The notes beneath the pieces were generated by a model. The model saw nothing but the letters and a program-made list of their open reading frames with translations, was not told the DNA's origin and searched no databases. DNA of 44,471 nt from Streptomyces sp. SID8352 (lineage in GTDB: Bacteria; Actinomycetota; Actinomycetes; Streptomycetales; Streptomycetaceae): positions 274,947 through 319,417 of the forward strand of contig NZ_WWGX01000035.1 of assembly GCF_009862265.1 (NCBI RefSeq). The letters are read 5' to 3'. The position numbers and the translations under genes are program-made. This document shows, piece after piece, positions 24,657-34,754 of this stretch; the first letter of the stretch is position 1; each line of letters begins with the position of its first letter.

Positions 24657-25868
24657 ATGACAGCACGTACGACCGCCACGCCCAGGATCGCCGTCCTGGG
24701 CGGCGGCATCGGCGGACTCGCCACAGCGGCGTTCCTGCGCCGCGAAGGGCTCACCAGCACGGTGTACGAGCAGGCCCCCCGCCTCGCCGAGATCGGCGCC
24801 GGACTGGTCGTCGCCCCCAACGCCGCCCGCCAACTGCGCCGGCTCGGCGTCCTCGACGCCTTCCGCGACCGCGCCGTACGCCTCGACACCGGCTGGGAGT
24901 TCCGCCGCTGGCAGGACGGCACGGTCCTCTCCTCGGAGAACCTGGCGGACGCCTGCGAACACCTCTACGGCGAACAGACCTACACCGCGCACCGCGCCGA
25001 CCTGCTCGCCGCCCTCCACTCCCGGGTGCCCGGGGAGAACGTCCGGCTCGGCCGGGAGTGCGTCGGCCTGGACACCGCCGGAGCGGCGTACACACTGCGC
25101 TTCGCCGACGGCAGCACGGCCACCGCCGACATCGTGATCGGCGCCGACGGCGTCCACTCCGTCGTCCGCGACACCCTCTTCGGCGCCGCACCCGCCACCT
25201 ACTCCGGACTCTGCGCCTTCCGCGCCCTCGTCCCCGCCGAGGACGCCCCCGGGTTCGCCCGCCGCCCCGCCCAGACTCTGTGGCTCGGCCCCGACCACCA
25301 CCTCGTGCACTACCCGGTGTCCGGCGGCGACCTGGTCAACCTGGTCGCCTTCGCCCCCGCCGGCGCGTACACCACCGAGTCCTGGACGGCCACGACCACC
25401 GTCGAGGACTTCCTCGCCGAGTTCACCGGCTGGGACCCCCGCCTGACCGGACTCATCCGCGCGGCCGGCACCCCCGGCCGCTGGGCCCTGCTCGACCGCG
25501 AACCGCTGAGCTGCTGGTCCGACGGCGGCGTGACCCTCCTCGGCGACGCCGCGCACCCCATGTTCCCGTTCTTCGCCCAGGGCGCCGCCCAGGCCATCGA
25601 GGACGCCGCCGTCCTCGCCGGCTGCCTCGCCCGCGGCCTCGGCGACCCGGCCGCCGCGCTGCGCCGCTACGAAGGGCTGCGCGTCCCGCGCACCACCCGC
25701 CTGCAGACCGTCAGCCACGGCCGCGCCCACGTCAACCACCTCCCGGACGGCGCCGAACAGCGCGCCCGCGACACCGCCTACGCCCAGCAGGACCCGCTCC
25801 TGGCCAACGGGTGGATCTATGAGTACGACCCGGAAACGGAACTGGACCGGATGGCCGCCGCACGGTGA
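24657..25868 (+). CDS. FAD-dependent aromatic monooxygenase (salicylate / 6-hydroxynicotinate hydroxylase-like)
   Basis: 403 aa, class A flavoprotein monooxygenase. It has GGGIGGLATAAFLRREG near residue 13, the DG-type motif ADIVIGADGVHSVVR near 160 and GDAAHPMFPFFAQGAAQAIEDA near 300. ATG 24657 follows GAGGAG by 7 bases. Relatives hydroxylate salicylate-type substrates, often with loss of the carboxylate. Placed before hydroxyquinol ring-cleavage genes, the expected product is hydroxyquinol, from 2,4-dihydroxybenzoate by decarboxylative hydroxylation or from resorcinol by simple hydroxylation. The substrate is inferred from context. Confidence 0.87.
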   Translation: MTARTTATPRIAVLGGGIGGLATAAFLRREGLTSTVYEQAPRLAEIGAGLVVAPNAARQLRRLGVLDAFRDRAVRLDTGWEFRRWQDGTVLSSENLADACEHLYGEQTYTAHRADLLAALHSRVPGENVRLGRECVGLDTAGAAYTLRFADGSTATADIVIGADGVHSVVRDTLFGAAPATYSGLCAFRALVPAEDAPGFARRPAQTLWLGPDHHLVHYPVSGGDLVNLVAFAPAGAYTTESWTATTTVEDFLAEFTGWDPRLTGLIRAAGTPGRWALLDREPLSCWSDGGVTLLGDAAHPMFPFFAQGAAQAIEDAAVLAGCLARGLGDPAAALRRYEGLRVPRTTRLQTVSHGRAHVNHLPDGAEQRARDTAYAQQDPLLANGWIYEYDPETELDRMAAAR

Positions 25869-25963
25869 ACGTGCGGCAGGACCCATGGACCGCAAGGACG
25901 CCGGGATCCCCTGAGGCCCCGTGTTCCGGCGCGGCCGGAAACCCTGACAGACGGGAAGACGCG

Positions 25964-27019
25964 ATGAAGTTCGCACACGAGACGATGCCCCAGCGCGTGG
26001 TCTTCGCCCCCGGCGAGTCCGCCGCCGCGGTGGGCGCCGAAGCCGCGGCGCTCGGCGCCCGCAGAGCCATGCTGATCGCCTCCGGCCGGGAAGCCGCCCT
26101 CGCCGACCCCATCGCCCGGGAGATCCCGGTCGCCGTGCGCCACGAGGAAGTCGTGATGCACGTACCGCTCGAGGTCGCCGCACGGGCCCGCGAGGCAGCC
26201 GCCGCCTTTGACGCCGACGTGCTGGTCAGCGTCGGCGGCGGCTCCACCACCGGCCTCGCCAAGGCCGTCGCCCTCACCACCGGCCTGCCCGTCATCGCCG
26301 TCCCCACGACCTACGCCGGCTCCGAGGCGACCAACGTGTGGGGCCTGACCGAGGGCTCGACCAAGACCACCGGCGCCGACAACGCCGTACTGCCCCGCTC
26401 CGTCGTCTACGACGCCACCCTGCTGGAAAGCCTGCCGGGCGAACTGAGCGTGGCCTCCGGACTCAACGCGATGGCCCACTGCGTCGACTCCTTCTGGGGA
26501 CCCCGCGCCGACCCCATCGACCGGGCCCTCGCCCAGGAGGGCGTCCGCGCCCTCGCCGCCGCACTGCCCGCGGTCGCCGCCGACCCGGCCGGCCGGGAGG
26601 GCATCGAACAGACCCTGTACGGCGCCTACCTCGCCGCGGTCTCCTTCGCCGGCGCCGGCTCGGGACTGCACCACAAGATCTGCCACGTGCTGGGCGGCAT
26701 GTTCAACCTCCCGCACGCCCAGACCCACGCCGTCGTCCTGCCGTACGTCCTCGCCCTCAACGCGCCGCACGCCCCCGACACCGAACGGCGCATCGCGCAG
26801 GCCTTCGGCAGCGACACCGCCTCGACGGGACTGGCCGCGCTGCGCGCCCGGCTCAACGCCCCCACGGCGCTCAGGGAGTACGGCATGCCCGAGGACGGCA
26901 TCGCCAGGGCCGTCGCCCCGATCCTCGCGGCGGCCCCCGCGGGCAACCCCGCACCCGTCACCGAGGACACCGTCACCGGCCTGCTGCGCGCGGCCTGGGA
27001 AGGGAGCGAACCGTCATGA
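25964..27019 (+). CDS. Maleylacetate reductase
   Basis: 351 aa, iron-containing alcohol dehydrogenase superfamily. NAD-binding [17 protein letters not shown] near 89, [14 protein letters not shown] near 112, and the metal-region motifs [28 protein letters not shown] and [13 protein letters not shown] match maleylacetate reductases specifically. It reduces maleylacetate to 3-oxoadipate, the last dedicated step after hydroxyquinol ring cleavage. GGGAAGA precedes the ATG. It overlaps the dioxygenase gene by four bases. Confidence 0.92.
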   Translation: MKFAHETMPQRVVFAPGESAAAVGAEAAALGARRAMLIASGREAALADPIAREIPVAVRHEEVVMHVPLEVAARAREAAAAFDADVLVSVGGGSTTGLAKAVALTTGLPVIAVPTTYAGSEATNVWGLTEGSTKTTGADNAVLPRSVVYDATLLESLPGELSVASGLNAMAHCVDSFWGPRADPIDRALAQEGVRALAAALPAVAADPAGREGIEQTLYGAYLAAVSFAGAGSGLHHKICHVLGGMFNLPHAQTHAVVLPYVLALNAPHAPDTERRIAQAFGSDTASTGLAALRARLNAPTALREYGMPEDGIARAVAPILAAAPAGNPAPVTEDTVTGLLRAAWEGSEPS

Positions 27020-27954
27020 CCGACGTCCGCACCGAGGAAACCGGCACCGGCCCGGGGACGGCACCCGCCGCGCCCGCCGTCGGCGCCGAACAGGCCGCCC
27101 GCGAGGAGGAACTCCTCCAGCGCGTCCTGCGCTCCTTCGACGCCTGCGCCGACCCGCGCCTGAAGCTCCTCATGCGCTCCCTCGTCAGCCACCTGCACGC
27201 CTTCCTGCGGGACGTGCGCCCGACAGAGGAGGAGTGGAGCCGGGCGATCGCCTTCCTCACCGAGGCCGGCCGCCTCACCGACGACCGGCGCCAGGAGTTC
27301 ATCCTGCTCTCCGACACCCTCGGCGCCTCCATGCAGACCATCGCCATCAACAACGCGGCGTACGGCGACGCCACCGAGGCCACCGTCTTCGGCCCCTTCT
27401 TCGTCGAGGGGTCACCCGAGATCCCGCTCGGCGGTGACCTGTCCTTCGGCGCGGCGGGCGAACCCTGCTGGGTCGAGGGCACCGTCACCGACCCGGCCGG
27501 CGCCCCCGTGCCCGGCGCCCGCATCGAGGTCTGGGAGGCCGACGGGGACGGCCTCTACGACGTCCAGTACGACGACGGCCGCACCGCAGCCCGCGCCCAC
27601 CTCTTCACCGACGAACAGGGCCGCTACCGCTTCTGGGGCATCACACCCACGCCGTACCCGATCCCGCACGACGGGCCGGTCGGCCGGATGCTCGAGGCGG
27701 TCGGACGGTCGCCCTACCGCGCCTCGCACCTGCACTTCATGGTGACCGCCGAGGGCTGCCGCCGCCTGGTGACGCACATCTTCATGCGCGGCGACGGACT
27801 CCTCGACCGCGACAGCGTCTTCGGCGTCAAGGAGTCCCTGGTCAAGGACTTCGTACAGCAGCCGGCGGGCACCGCGGGCCCCGACGGGCGCATGGTCGAC
27901 GGCCCCTGGTCGCGGGTGCGCTTCGACATCGGCATGGCCCCGGCCGGGACCTGA
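27016..27954 (+). CDS. Hydroxyquinol 1,2-dioxygenase (intradiol)
   Basis: 312 aa. An N-terminal dimerisation helix domain (about 30-125) precedes the intradiol catalytic barrel. Ferric-iron ligands are Y181 (GLYDVQY), Y214 (PTPYPI), H238 and H240 (ASHLHF); the spacings of 33, 24 and 2 residues equal those known for hydroxyquinol dioxygenase. It opens the ring of hydroxyquinol to give maleylacetate, the substrate of the overlapping upstream reductase gene. Chlorocatechol or catechol dioxygenase activity is less likely given the neighbour. Confidence 0.93.
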   Translation: MTDVRTEETGTGPGTAPAAPAVGAEQAAREEELLQRVLRSFDACADPRLKLLMRSLVSHLHAFLRDVRPTEEEWSRAIAFLTEAGRLTDDRRQEFILLSDTLGASMQTIAINNAAYGDATEATVFGPFFVEGSPEIPLGGDLSFGAAGEPCWVEGTVTDPAGAPVPGARIEVWEADGDGLYDVQYDDGRTAARAHLFTDEQGRYRFWGITPTPYPIPHDGPVGRMLEAVGRSPYRASHLHFMVTAEGCRRLVTHIFMRGDGLLDRDSVFGVKESLVKDFVQQPAGTAGPDGRMVDGPWSRVRFDIGMAPAGT

Positions 27955-28316
27955 CCGACGGCCCGCCGACCACGGCCCCGCCCGCCCGCACCCGGGCCAC
28001 CGGCACCACCGGACCCGTGGCCGCCCGAGCGGCGACCACGGCCGGGCCCGCACCCGCCTCTCCCCGGCCCACGACGCCCCCACCGCCCGTCCGACGGAAC
28101 CGGGGGCCCCGAGGAAGAGGAACGAGACACCACGGCGCAGTACCCCGCCGCGCTCCAGGACGAGGGCACGCACGCCCTCACGGCCCCGCCCCCCGGCCTA
28201 CGGCATGTGCCCACCAGCCCCAGGCCCGGCCGACCCCGCCCGCCGCCCCGGCCCGCCCCACGGCCCCGCCCCGGCACGGCGGGCGGAGCCTTCCCCAGAA
28301 GAACGGAATCCCCTCG
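27955..28316. other. Non-coding gap before the transporter gene
   Basis: 362 bases of extremely C-rich sequence. Open frames here are proline/arginine-rich and not protein-like. I see no hairpin, promoter or repeat that stands out. Confidence 0.5.
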
Positions 28317-29702
28317 ATGCCCGCACCCCGCGTCACCGCGAAACACAGCCCCCACTGGGTCCTGCTCATCTGCTGCCTCACCGTCATCTTCGACGGCTAC
28401 GACCTGATCGTCTACGGGACGATCGTCCCCGACCTGCTCGCCCACAAGGAATGGGACCTCACCCCCGCCGAAGTCGGCCACATCGGCAGTGTCACCCTTG
28501 TCGGCATGCTGATCGGCGCGCTCGGCGTCGGCACCATCACCGATGTCCTCGGCCGCCGCAAGGTCATGATCGGCTGCCTGGTCTGGTTCTCGGTCGCCAT
28601 GCCGGTCACCGCTCTGGCCCCCGACCCGACCGTCTTCATGCTGCTGCGCTTCGTCACCGGTCTCGGTCTCGGCGGTGTCGTCCCCACCGCCATCGCCCTG
28701 ACCATGGAGTACTCCCCGGAGGGCCGCCGCCAGCTCAACAACTCCCTGATGTTCTCCGGCTACTCGGTCGGCGGCGTCCTCGCCGCGCTGCTCGCCCTGT
28801 GGCTGCTGCCGGTGGCCGGCTTCCGGGCCATGTTCGTGGTCGGCGTGGTCCCGCTGTTCCTCGTGCTCCCGCTGGCGCTGCGCATGCTCCCCGAGTCGAT
28901 CGCCTACCTGACCGCCAAGGGCCGCCTCGACGAAGCCGCCATGTACGCCCGCCGGTTCGGCGTCTCCGGCCCCGGAGTGCCCGGCGCGGGGGGTGAGACA
29001 GCAGCACCCGCGCCGGCCGCCTCCGGCAGGGCGGGCGGCGTGCTCGACATCCTGCGCACCCTCTTCGGCGGCCGGCGCCTGGCGATGACCCTGCTGGTGT
29101 GGGCGATCTCCATCATGGGCCTCCTGCTCGTCTACGGACTCAACACCTGGCTCCCGCAGTTCATGCGCGGCGCCGGCTACTCGATGGGATCGGCGCTCAC
29201 CTTCCTGCTGGTCTTCAACCTGGGCGCCGTGGCCGGTGTGATCATCGCGGGCGCGCTCGCCGACAAACTGGGGGAGAAGCTCGTCATCGCCTGCTCCTTC
29301 TGCCTCGCGGCCGTCGCCGTCTGCCTCTTCATCACCAAACCGTCGACGGTCCCGCTGCTCATGGTGGGCGCCCTCGCCGGATTCGGCTCCAACACACAGA
29401 CCCTGGTCAACGCCTTCATCGGCGGCCTCTACCCGCCGACGGCCCGCGCGACCGCCCTCGGCTGGGCCCTCGGCATCGGCCGCATCGGCGGCATCCTCGG
29501 CCCCACGTACGGTGGTTACGTCCTCACCAAGGTCGAGACCGGCTCCCTCGGGGACAACTGGGTCTTCTACGCCTTCGCCGTCCCGGCGGTGCTGGCCGCC
29601 GTCCTGACGGCCCTGGTGCCGCGCAGGCCCTGGACGCCCCCGCCCACCGCCGCCACCGGGCCTCCCGTGCCGGCCGCGCGGGACATCGCCACCGGCGCCT
29701 GA
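28317..29702 (+). CDS. MFS transporter, aromatic acid:H+ symporter (AAHS) type
   Basis: 461 aa, twelve predicted membrane helices. The first helix has the AAHS signature FDGYDLIVYGTIVP (D26); the loop after helix 2 has DVLGRRKVM. A long cytoplasmic loop with an Ala/Pro-rich insert lies between helices 6 and 7 (about 220-250). The family imports benzoate-type acids such as 4-hydroxybenzoate and protocatechuate. Its presence behind the hydroxyquinol genes suggests that the pathway starts from an aromatic acid rather than neutral resorcinol. The ATG at 28317 is chosen because the first helix follows at once; the ribosome binding site is weak. Confidence 0.9.
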   Translation: MPAPRVTAKHSPHWVLLICCLTVIFDGYDLIVYGTIVPDLLAHKEWDLTPAEVGHIGSVTLVGMLIGALGVGTITDVLGRRKVMIGCLVWFSVAMPVTALAPDPTVFMLLRFVTGLGLGGVVPTAIALTMEYSPEGRRQLNNSLMFSGYSVGGVLAALLALWLLPVAGFRAMFVVGVVPLFLVLPLALRMLPESIAYLTAKGRLDEAAMYARRFGVSGPGVPGAGGETAAPAPAASGRAGGVLDILRTLFGGRRLAMTLLVWAISIMGLLLVYGLNTWLPQFMRGAGYSMGSALTFLLVFNLGAVAGVIIAGALADKLGEKLVIACSFCLAAVAVCLFITKPSTVPLLMVGALAGFGSNTQTLVNAFIGGLYPPTARATALGWALGIGRIGGILGPTYGGYVLTKVETGSLGDNWVFYAFAVPAVLAAVLTALVPRRPWTPPPTAATGPPVPAARDIATGA

Positions 29703-30336
29703 CCGGGTCCCCGGCCCCGCCCGCGCCCTCGCGGACCGGGGCCGCAGCCCGTGGGGGACGGCCCCGTGGACACGGCTTCCGGACGGCCGCCGCCCGCCGG
29801 GCAGTCGTCCCGGGGCGCGCGAAGCCCCGGCCGTCGGGCCGGGGGCCGGCACGGCGCCGGGCGCACGCGTCCGTCCGCATGGGGCGGGGCACACTGCCGA
29901 CCCCGGACCGCCCCGACGGAGCAGTCATCGCCACCACCGCCCCAGGCCGGTGGACCGGCGAACGGGCGCGGACGGCTCCGGCCGGGCCCAGCCACTGCGC
30001 GCAGGAGGGGCCCGACAGGGCGGAGGCCACCCACGCGGTGGGAGTTCTCGACGCAGGCAGCAGGCCCGCAGCAGGAAACAGCGCTCGTGGGCCACACGGA
30101 CGCGCCGTGCCCGGTCGCCGCACCCGCCACAGCCGTCGGCGACGTCGGCGACGCCGGTCAGGAGCAGGACCTTGCCCCCGCGGACCTGGCCCCCGACCAG
30201 ATCTCTCGTACGCCCGGGCGGGGGAGGGGGCCGTCGGTACGGCGATGACCCGGCAGTCCTGCCAACGGGGGCGCCGTCGTCGGCGCCATCGACGGGAGCA
30301 CAGAGGGCGACCGGGCGAGGAGCGGGCGTCGACGAC
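29703..30336. other. Region without a recognised intact gene
   Basis: No family is recognised. A plus-strand frame from the ATG at 29879 has good GC3 bias for about 75 codons but no ribosome binding site and no familiar motif. It may be decayed coding sequence next to the FAD pseudogene on its right. Confidence 0.35.
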
Positions 30337-30524
30337 GTCTGCCTGACGGACAAGCCCTCTCCCACGTGCTGCACGAGCAGCCGGGTGGTCTCCGGGATCC
30401 GCACGCTCACGTGCATCTGGATCGCGACGGGGGTCATGAGGGTGTGCGCGGCGGCGGCACCGAGGATGCCGGCACCGATGACGACGACATCGGCGGTCGC
30501 CGCCGAGTTCTGGGGCGTCGACAC
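30337..30524 (-). pseudogene. Remnant of an HcnC-type FAD oxidoreductase with internal deletion
   Basis: From GTG 30524 the frame reads a short leader and a perfect FAD-binding start (ADVVVIGAGILGAAAAHTL). It then jumps directly to a segment from the middle of the same family (TPVAIQMHVSVRIP...RLLVQHVGEGLSVRQT). That segment aligns with TPVALQMLATARTA...HLVQHVGRRLSLKQT of the intact subunit at 20118-21290. About 200 residues between the two parts are missing, and the C-terminal third is gone. It is therefore a decayed paralogue. Confidence 0.65.
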
Positions 30525-30685
30525 GTCGTCGTTCCGGGCAGCACGGTCGACGATGCGCTTGTCGTCCAGGCACAGGGGCGGTCATGCGGACAGGCGTGAG
30601 ACCGCCGCTGCCCCGGCCCGGGAACAACCGTGACCGCCGGCAAGCGGTTCAAGGCCGAGGCAACGGGGTCCGACGCCACTGCTGG

Positions 30686-31909
30686 TTACGGCAGCTGGTC
30701 CAGGAACCAGGTGGAGAGTTCCTCGGTGGCCAGGGTGTGCGTCTCGCTCTGCGAGGCGAATTTGACGGCGTGGAACGGCGACTCCTCCAGCTCTTCATCG
30801 CCGATCGGGGTGTAGAGGTCGTCGTGGGTGGCCGGCTCGCGTGCGGAGACGGCGCTGACGGCCGGGACGAAGCAGTGCTCGCGGATCGGGTTGTCGACGC
30901 CGAAGCCAGGGGTCTCGTTCAACGCGTCGGCGAGGATGCCGAATCCGGGAAGGGTGCCGCCGGGCGCGCCGTCGATGTCGGGCAGTTGGCCGGTGCGGAT
31001 CTCACGGGTGGGGATGGTGACCACTCGGAGCTTGGCGACCAGTTGGTCGTCGCCCTCGGACTGGGTCCGCAGCTCGGTACCGGTGACGGCCGGCCCCTTT
31101 CCGGTAACGGCTTCGGCACCGGGAGCCACGCCGTTGCCCTCGCCGTTGTCGGGTCCGTTGGCGAGGGCGATCAGCCGGGTTTCCCTCGCCCGGGGCCAGT
31201 CGCCGACTTCCCGCAGCGCGCGCAGGAACGCGAGGCGCCGTTCACTGGTGGCGGGCTTGTCCTCCCAGCTCGCGATGTGCTTCCAGAGCAATTCCTGGGC
31301 GGCCGGGCTGTTGATCTGGGCGGAGAAGCGGGGGTCGAGCTTCTTGGTGTAGTGCGCGAACGCCTGGAGGGCGACGGGGATCCAGGCGCCGGTGTGCGGG
31401 CTGTCCCAGGAGTAGTAGAGCTGCGCCTCGTGCTCGATGCCGTCCGCCTCCAGCTTGGCGAGGGCGTAGCGGGTGACCAGGCCGCCCATGCTGAAGCCGC
31501 CGACGGTCAGCGGGTGGTCGCCGACACGGCGGCCGATCGCCTCGATGACGGCCGCCATCACCGCCTCGGCGTTCTGCAGGATCGACGCGCTGCGCTCGTG
31601 GTAGCCGATGAGGACGACGTCGCGGCCCCGGCGGCGGATCTCGCTCAGGAGCGGGAAGGGGCCGTACTCCAGGAGCTCCCAGGTGAGGCTGAGGTCGCTG
31701 GGGCCGGTGCTGAAGCCGTCCGCGATCAGGACCGGGCGGGTGAGCCGGCCGTTGCCCTCGCCGTGGTAGACCCAGGCGGTGCCGTAGGGGAGCTCCCAGA
31801 CGTCGTTGGGCGGGGGCGGGATGCGGTCGGTCGTGCGGGGCCCGGGCGCCAGGATGACCGGGGGACCGGCCTGGAAGGCTTCGGCGGCCTGCTCTTCGGT
31901 GATGCTCAA
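30686..31909 (-). CDS. Alpha/beta hydrolase (esterase/lipase-like)
   Basis: 407 aa. The nucleophile elbow is GGFSMGG with S140, and LIADGFSTGPSD near 61-72 is a plausible oxyanion region. Late HD and H-containing segments (ATHDDLYTPIGD, SETHTLATEELSTWF) may supply the acid and histidine. There is no signal peptide, so it is probably cytoplasmic. The start appears to be TTG 31909, eight bases behind AGGAAGG. The C-terminal half is longer than in simple esterases and I do not recognise its specificity. It stands alone on the minus strand. Confidence 0.75.
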   Translation of the reverse strand: MSITEEQAAEAFQAGPPVILAPGPRTTDRIPPPPNDVWELPYGTAWVYHGEGNGRLTRPVLIADGFSTGPSDLSLTWELLEYGPFPLLSEIRRRGRDVVLIGYHERSASILQNAEAVMAAVIEAIGRRVGDHPLTVGGFSMGGLVTRYALAKLEADGIEHEAQLYYSWDSPHTGAWIPVALQAFAHYTKKLDPRFSAQINSPAAQELLWKHIASWEDKPATSERRLAFLRALREVGDWPRARETRLIALANGPDNGEGNGVAPGAEAVTGKGPAVTGTELRTQSEGDDQLVAKLRVVTIPTREIRTGQLPDIDGAPGGTLPGFGILADALNETPGFGVDNPIREHCFVPAVSAVSAREPATHDDLYTPIGDEELEESPFHAVKFASQSETHTLATEELSTWFLDQLP

Positions 31910-32314
31910 GGAATGTCCCTTCCTGAGGGCGGGGATCCTTTTCCACGGATCGCACGCCGGGTCCGGGGCAGTGTGGCCGTCGCGTCCGCTCCCGGCAGGA
32001 CAACGACAATGCTCCCGACGCTCTCCGCACTAGATCGAATGCAGACAGTCGCGATCTTCCTGGAATGTGGGAGCCCGACCGCCGACTGATTCGGAAATGG
32101 AGTGTTTCCTGTACGAAGGCGTGACCCTTCGGTCGGTATCGGTCAGAAGGCGGGCTGACGCCGGTCCTTCAGCTGACTGATCGAGCCTCACACCGGGTGC
32201 CGCTATTGTCCTGATCATGTATCCGTGCAGCCAGGGCTGCTGTATGGCAACTCGGCGCGCCTCCGGTGGAACGAGAGCCACCGCGACCTCGTCACCCTCG
32301 CCCGGCCCGTCCCG
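31910..32314. other. Gap with possible C-terminal gene fragment
   Basis: No intact gene. On the plus strand, about 32225-32305, a frame reads GLLYGNSARLRWNESHRDLVTLARP and runs straight into the strong hairpin at 32315, as the tail of a gene before its terminator would. No start or domain is visible, so it may be a remnant. The left part presumably holds the promoter of the hydrolase gene. Confidence 0.3.
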
Positions 32315-32362
32315 CCCCCGTCATCTGCCCGGCCCGTCCCGGGGCCGGGCAGATGACGGGGG
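32315..32362. terminator. 21-bp perfect hairpin
   Basis: Arms 32315-32335 and 32342-32362 are perfectly complementary over 21 bases with a 6-base loop. The sequence CCCGGCCCGTCCC also occurs just to the left (32301-32313), as a direct repeat of 32328-32340. It is strong enough to end transcription from either side, although no intact gene ends immediately next to it. Confidence 0.65.
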
Positions 32363-33092
32363 ACCGACCTCTGCACGCCGTCATGCCCGCTGCTGTCCCG
32401 GATGCGCCACAGAGCCTGGCAGCGGCCACGGCATCGGACACCGTCCACCCGGCCGGGTGGAGCCCCCGGCCGGAGAACGGACGACACCGCGCGTGAGCGG
32501 GCGCGATCGCCGCGACGATGCCGCGAGCCCCGATCGCCGCCGAGGCCACTGATCGGCCGACCGGCACGAACGGTCCCGGATCCGCCGCCCGGCAGCCCGC
32601 ACCGACCAAGACCGGGAACGCTCGTGCGGCGCGAACTCGAGGCCGGGGACCCTGCGGCGTCCGCCCCGGGACACCGGCCAGCGGTTCGGCCTGCGGGCCC
32701 CGGCCCCGCCCTCCGGCTGACTTCGCGCTCCGCCAGCGCGAAGCCCTTCGCGAGGCCGTCGAGTTCGCCGCCGCAGCACAGGCCCACGGATCATGCAAGC
32801 ACTGGAAAGAGCGGAGCCAAGGCGGCTCCGTCCGTCGAACCGCTGCGCCAGGCCTGGAGCAGCAGCGGAGCGTTCCTGGAAAGGCCCGCACCGGAGCCGT
32901 CGATTCGTTCTACGGCGTCGCTCCCAGGAGCACACCCCCACAAGCCCCGCAACGACCCCGGAAACCAGGAGCCCGCTCACTGCCGGGGACCACACCGCCG
33001 AACCTACTGTTCCTGCTCCAGGAAGCCGTACGACGCGCCGCCGCCCGCCCGCAACGGCAGGACAGCGACACGTCAGGGAACAAGGAGTCACT
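32363..33092. other. Long leader without recognised gene, upstream of the amidase
   Basis: About 730 bases. Several open frames run through it, including one continuous with the amidase, but they are arginine/proline-rich and lack ribosome binding sites or family motifs. I see no convincing promoter. Confidence 0.4.
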
Positions 33093-34724
33093 GTGCGACC
33101 GAAGACCCGGACCACGCTGCGCCGCGCCCTGGCAGCCGCTGCGGCAACCGGACTGACCGCTTCCCCGGCGGCTCAGGCCAAGCAGACCACCCCCGCCGGA
33201 ACCCGGCCCGCCACGGTGCGGGCAGCGCACCTGGAACGCATGACCATTCCCGACATCCAGCGCGCGATGGACCGCGGGCGACTCACGTCGCAGCAGCTCA
33301 CCGACCTGTACCTGAAGCGGATCCGCGAGCTGAACCCCGGGCTCAGGGCCGTGGTCACGGTCAACCCCGACGCGAGGGACATCGCACGGGCCAGCGACCG
33401 CAGACGCCGTACGCACGCCGCGCGGGGGCCGCTGGAGGGAATCCCGATACTGCTGAAGGAGAACATGAACACCGCCGACCGCCAGCCGACCACGGCCGGA
33501 TCGGCAGCGCTCCTCGGCGCGCGGCCGGACCAGGACGCGCACGTGGTGAAGCGGCTGCGCGCGGCCGGAGCCGTGATCCTCGGCAAGGCGAACATGACGG
33601 AGTGGGCCAACTTCCGTGACCCGTACGCCGTGGCGGGCTGGAGCGCGGTCGGCGGGCTGACCCGTAACCCGTACGTCCTGGACCGCAGCGCCGGCGGGTC
33701 CTCCAGCGGTTCCGCCGCCGCCGCTGCCGCGAACCTCGCCACGGTGACGCTCGGTACCGACACCGGCGGTTCCATCGTCGACCCGGCGGGCCTGACGTCC
33801 ACCGTCGGCATGCGCCCCACGCTGGGGACGGCGAGCCGGACCGGCATCGTCCCGATCTCCTCCCGTCACGACACCCCGGGCCCCCTGGCCCGCAACGTCA
33901 CCGACGCCGCCCTCACCCTGTCCGCGATCAGCGGCCCCGACCCCGCCGACCCGGACACCGCCACCGCCGGGGCCCTGCCCCCCGACATCGGCAGGTTCCT
34001 GGACCGGGGCGCGCTGCGCGGCAAGCGCATAGGCGTGTGGCGCGCGGGCCACACCGGCGTGGACCACGATGTCGACCGGGTCTTCGAGGCGACCGTGCGC
34101 GAGCTGGAGGCACTGGGCGCGACCGTGGTCGAGGGCGCCGATGTGATCGAACCGCAGGAACTCCTCAGCCACCTCCTGCCGGCGCTGCTCTCCGAGTTCA
34201 AGCACGACATCAACGCCTACCTCGCCGCGACACCCGGCACCCACCCGGAGAACCTGGCCGGCCTCATCGCGTACAACGAGGACCACCCCGGCGCCGAGCG
34301 GATGGACTGGTTCGGGCAGATGTACTTCACACAGGCGCAGAAGAACGGCGCCGACCCGGAGGATCCGGCGTACCGGGCACACCGTGCCGCCGCCACCGGC
34401 CTCGCCCGCCGCTCGATCGACGACGTGCTGGAGACGAAGCGGCTGGACGCGATCGTCACCCCCACCGCCCTGCCCGCACCGGCGGCCGACCACCAGTTCA
34501 AGGAGGGGGACACGAACCCCTTCGCCAGCACGACCAACAGCTCCGTCGCCGCGGGCTACCCCCAGATCAGCGTCCCCGCCGGATACACCCCCGAGGGACT
34601 CCCGCTCGGCGTGACCTTCCTCGGCACCGGGGCGAGCGACGCCCGGCTCCTCGGCTACGCGTACGCCTTCGAGCAGGCGACGCAGGCCCGAAGGACGCCG
34701 CGCCACCTGCCCACCACCGGCTGA
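33093..34724 (+). CDS. Secreted amidase (amidase signature family)
   Basis: 543 aa. An N-terminal signal peptide (RTTLRRALAAAAATGLTASPAAQA) has a probable cleavage after AQA near residue 29. The Ser-cisSer-Lys triad is K122 (LLKENMN), S203 (GGSSSGS) and S227 (GTDTGGSI); the 24-residue spacing of the serines equals that in fatty acid amide hydrolase. The usual arginine after GGSI is replaced by valine, which may affect substrate acid binding. The start is GTG 33093 behind AAGGAG. It hydrolyses an amide outside the cell; the substrate is unknown. It stands alone between a hairpin-bearing leader and a convergent two-component system. Confidence 0.9.
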   Translation: MRPKTRTTLRRALAAAAATGLTASPAAQAKQTTPAGTRPATVRAAHLERMTIPDIQRAMDRGRLTSQQLTDLYLKRIRELNPGLRAVVTVNPDARDIARASDRRRRTHAARGPLEGIPILLKENMNTADRQPTTAGSAALLGARPDQDAHVVKRLRAAGAVILGKANMTEWANFRDPYAVAGWSAVGGLTRNPYVLDRSAGGSSSGSAAAAAANLATVTLGTDTGGSIVDPAGLTSTVGMRPTLGTASRTGIVPISSRHDTPGPLARNVTDAALTLSAISGPDPADPDTATAGALPPDIGRFLDRGALRGKRIGVWRAGHTGVDHDVDRVFEATVRELEALGATVVEGADVIEPQELLSHLLPALLSEFKHDINAYLAATPGTHPENLAGLIAYNEDHPGAERMDWFGQMYFTQAQKNGADPEDPAYRAHRAAATGLARRSIDDVLETKRLDAIVTPTALPAPAADHQFKEGDTNPFASTTNSSVAAGYPQISVPAGYTPEGLPLGVTFLGTGASDARLLGYAYAFEQATQARRTPRHLPTTG

Positions 34725-34754
34725 GCCCGCCGCCTCCCGTCGCGAACCGCCCCG

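Noticed and set aside
32402..33619. 405-residue plus-strand frame before and into the amidase
   Set aside because: Out of frame with the amidase, arginine/proline-rich and without a ribosome binding site.
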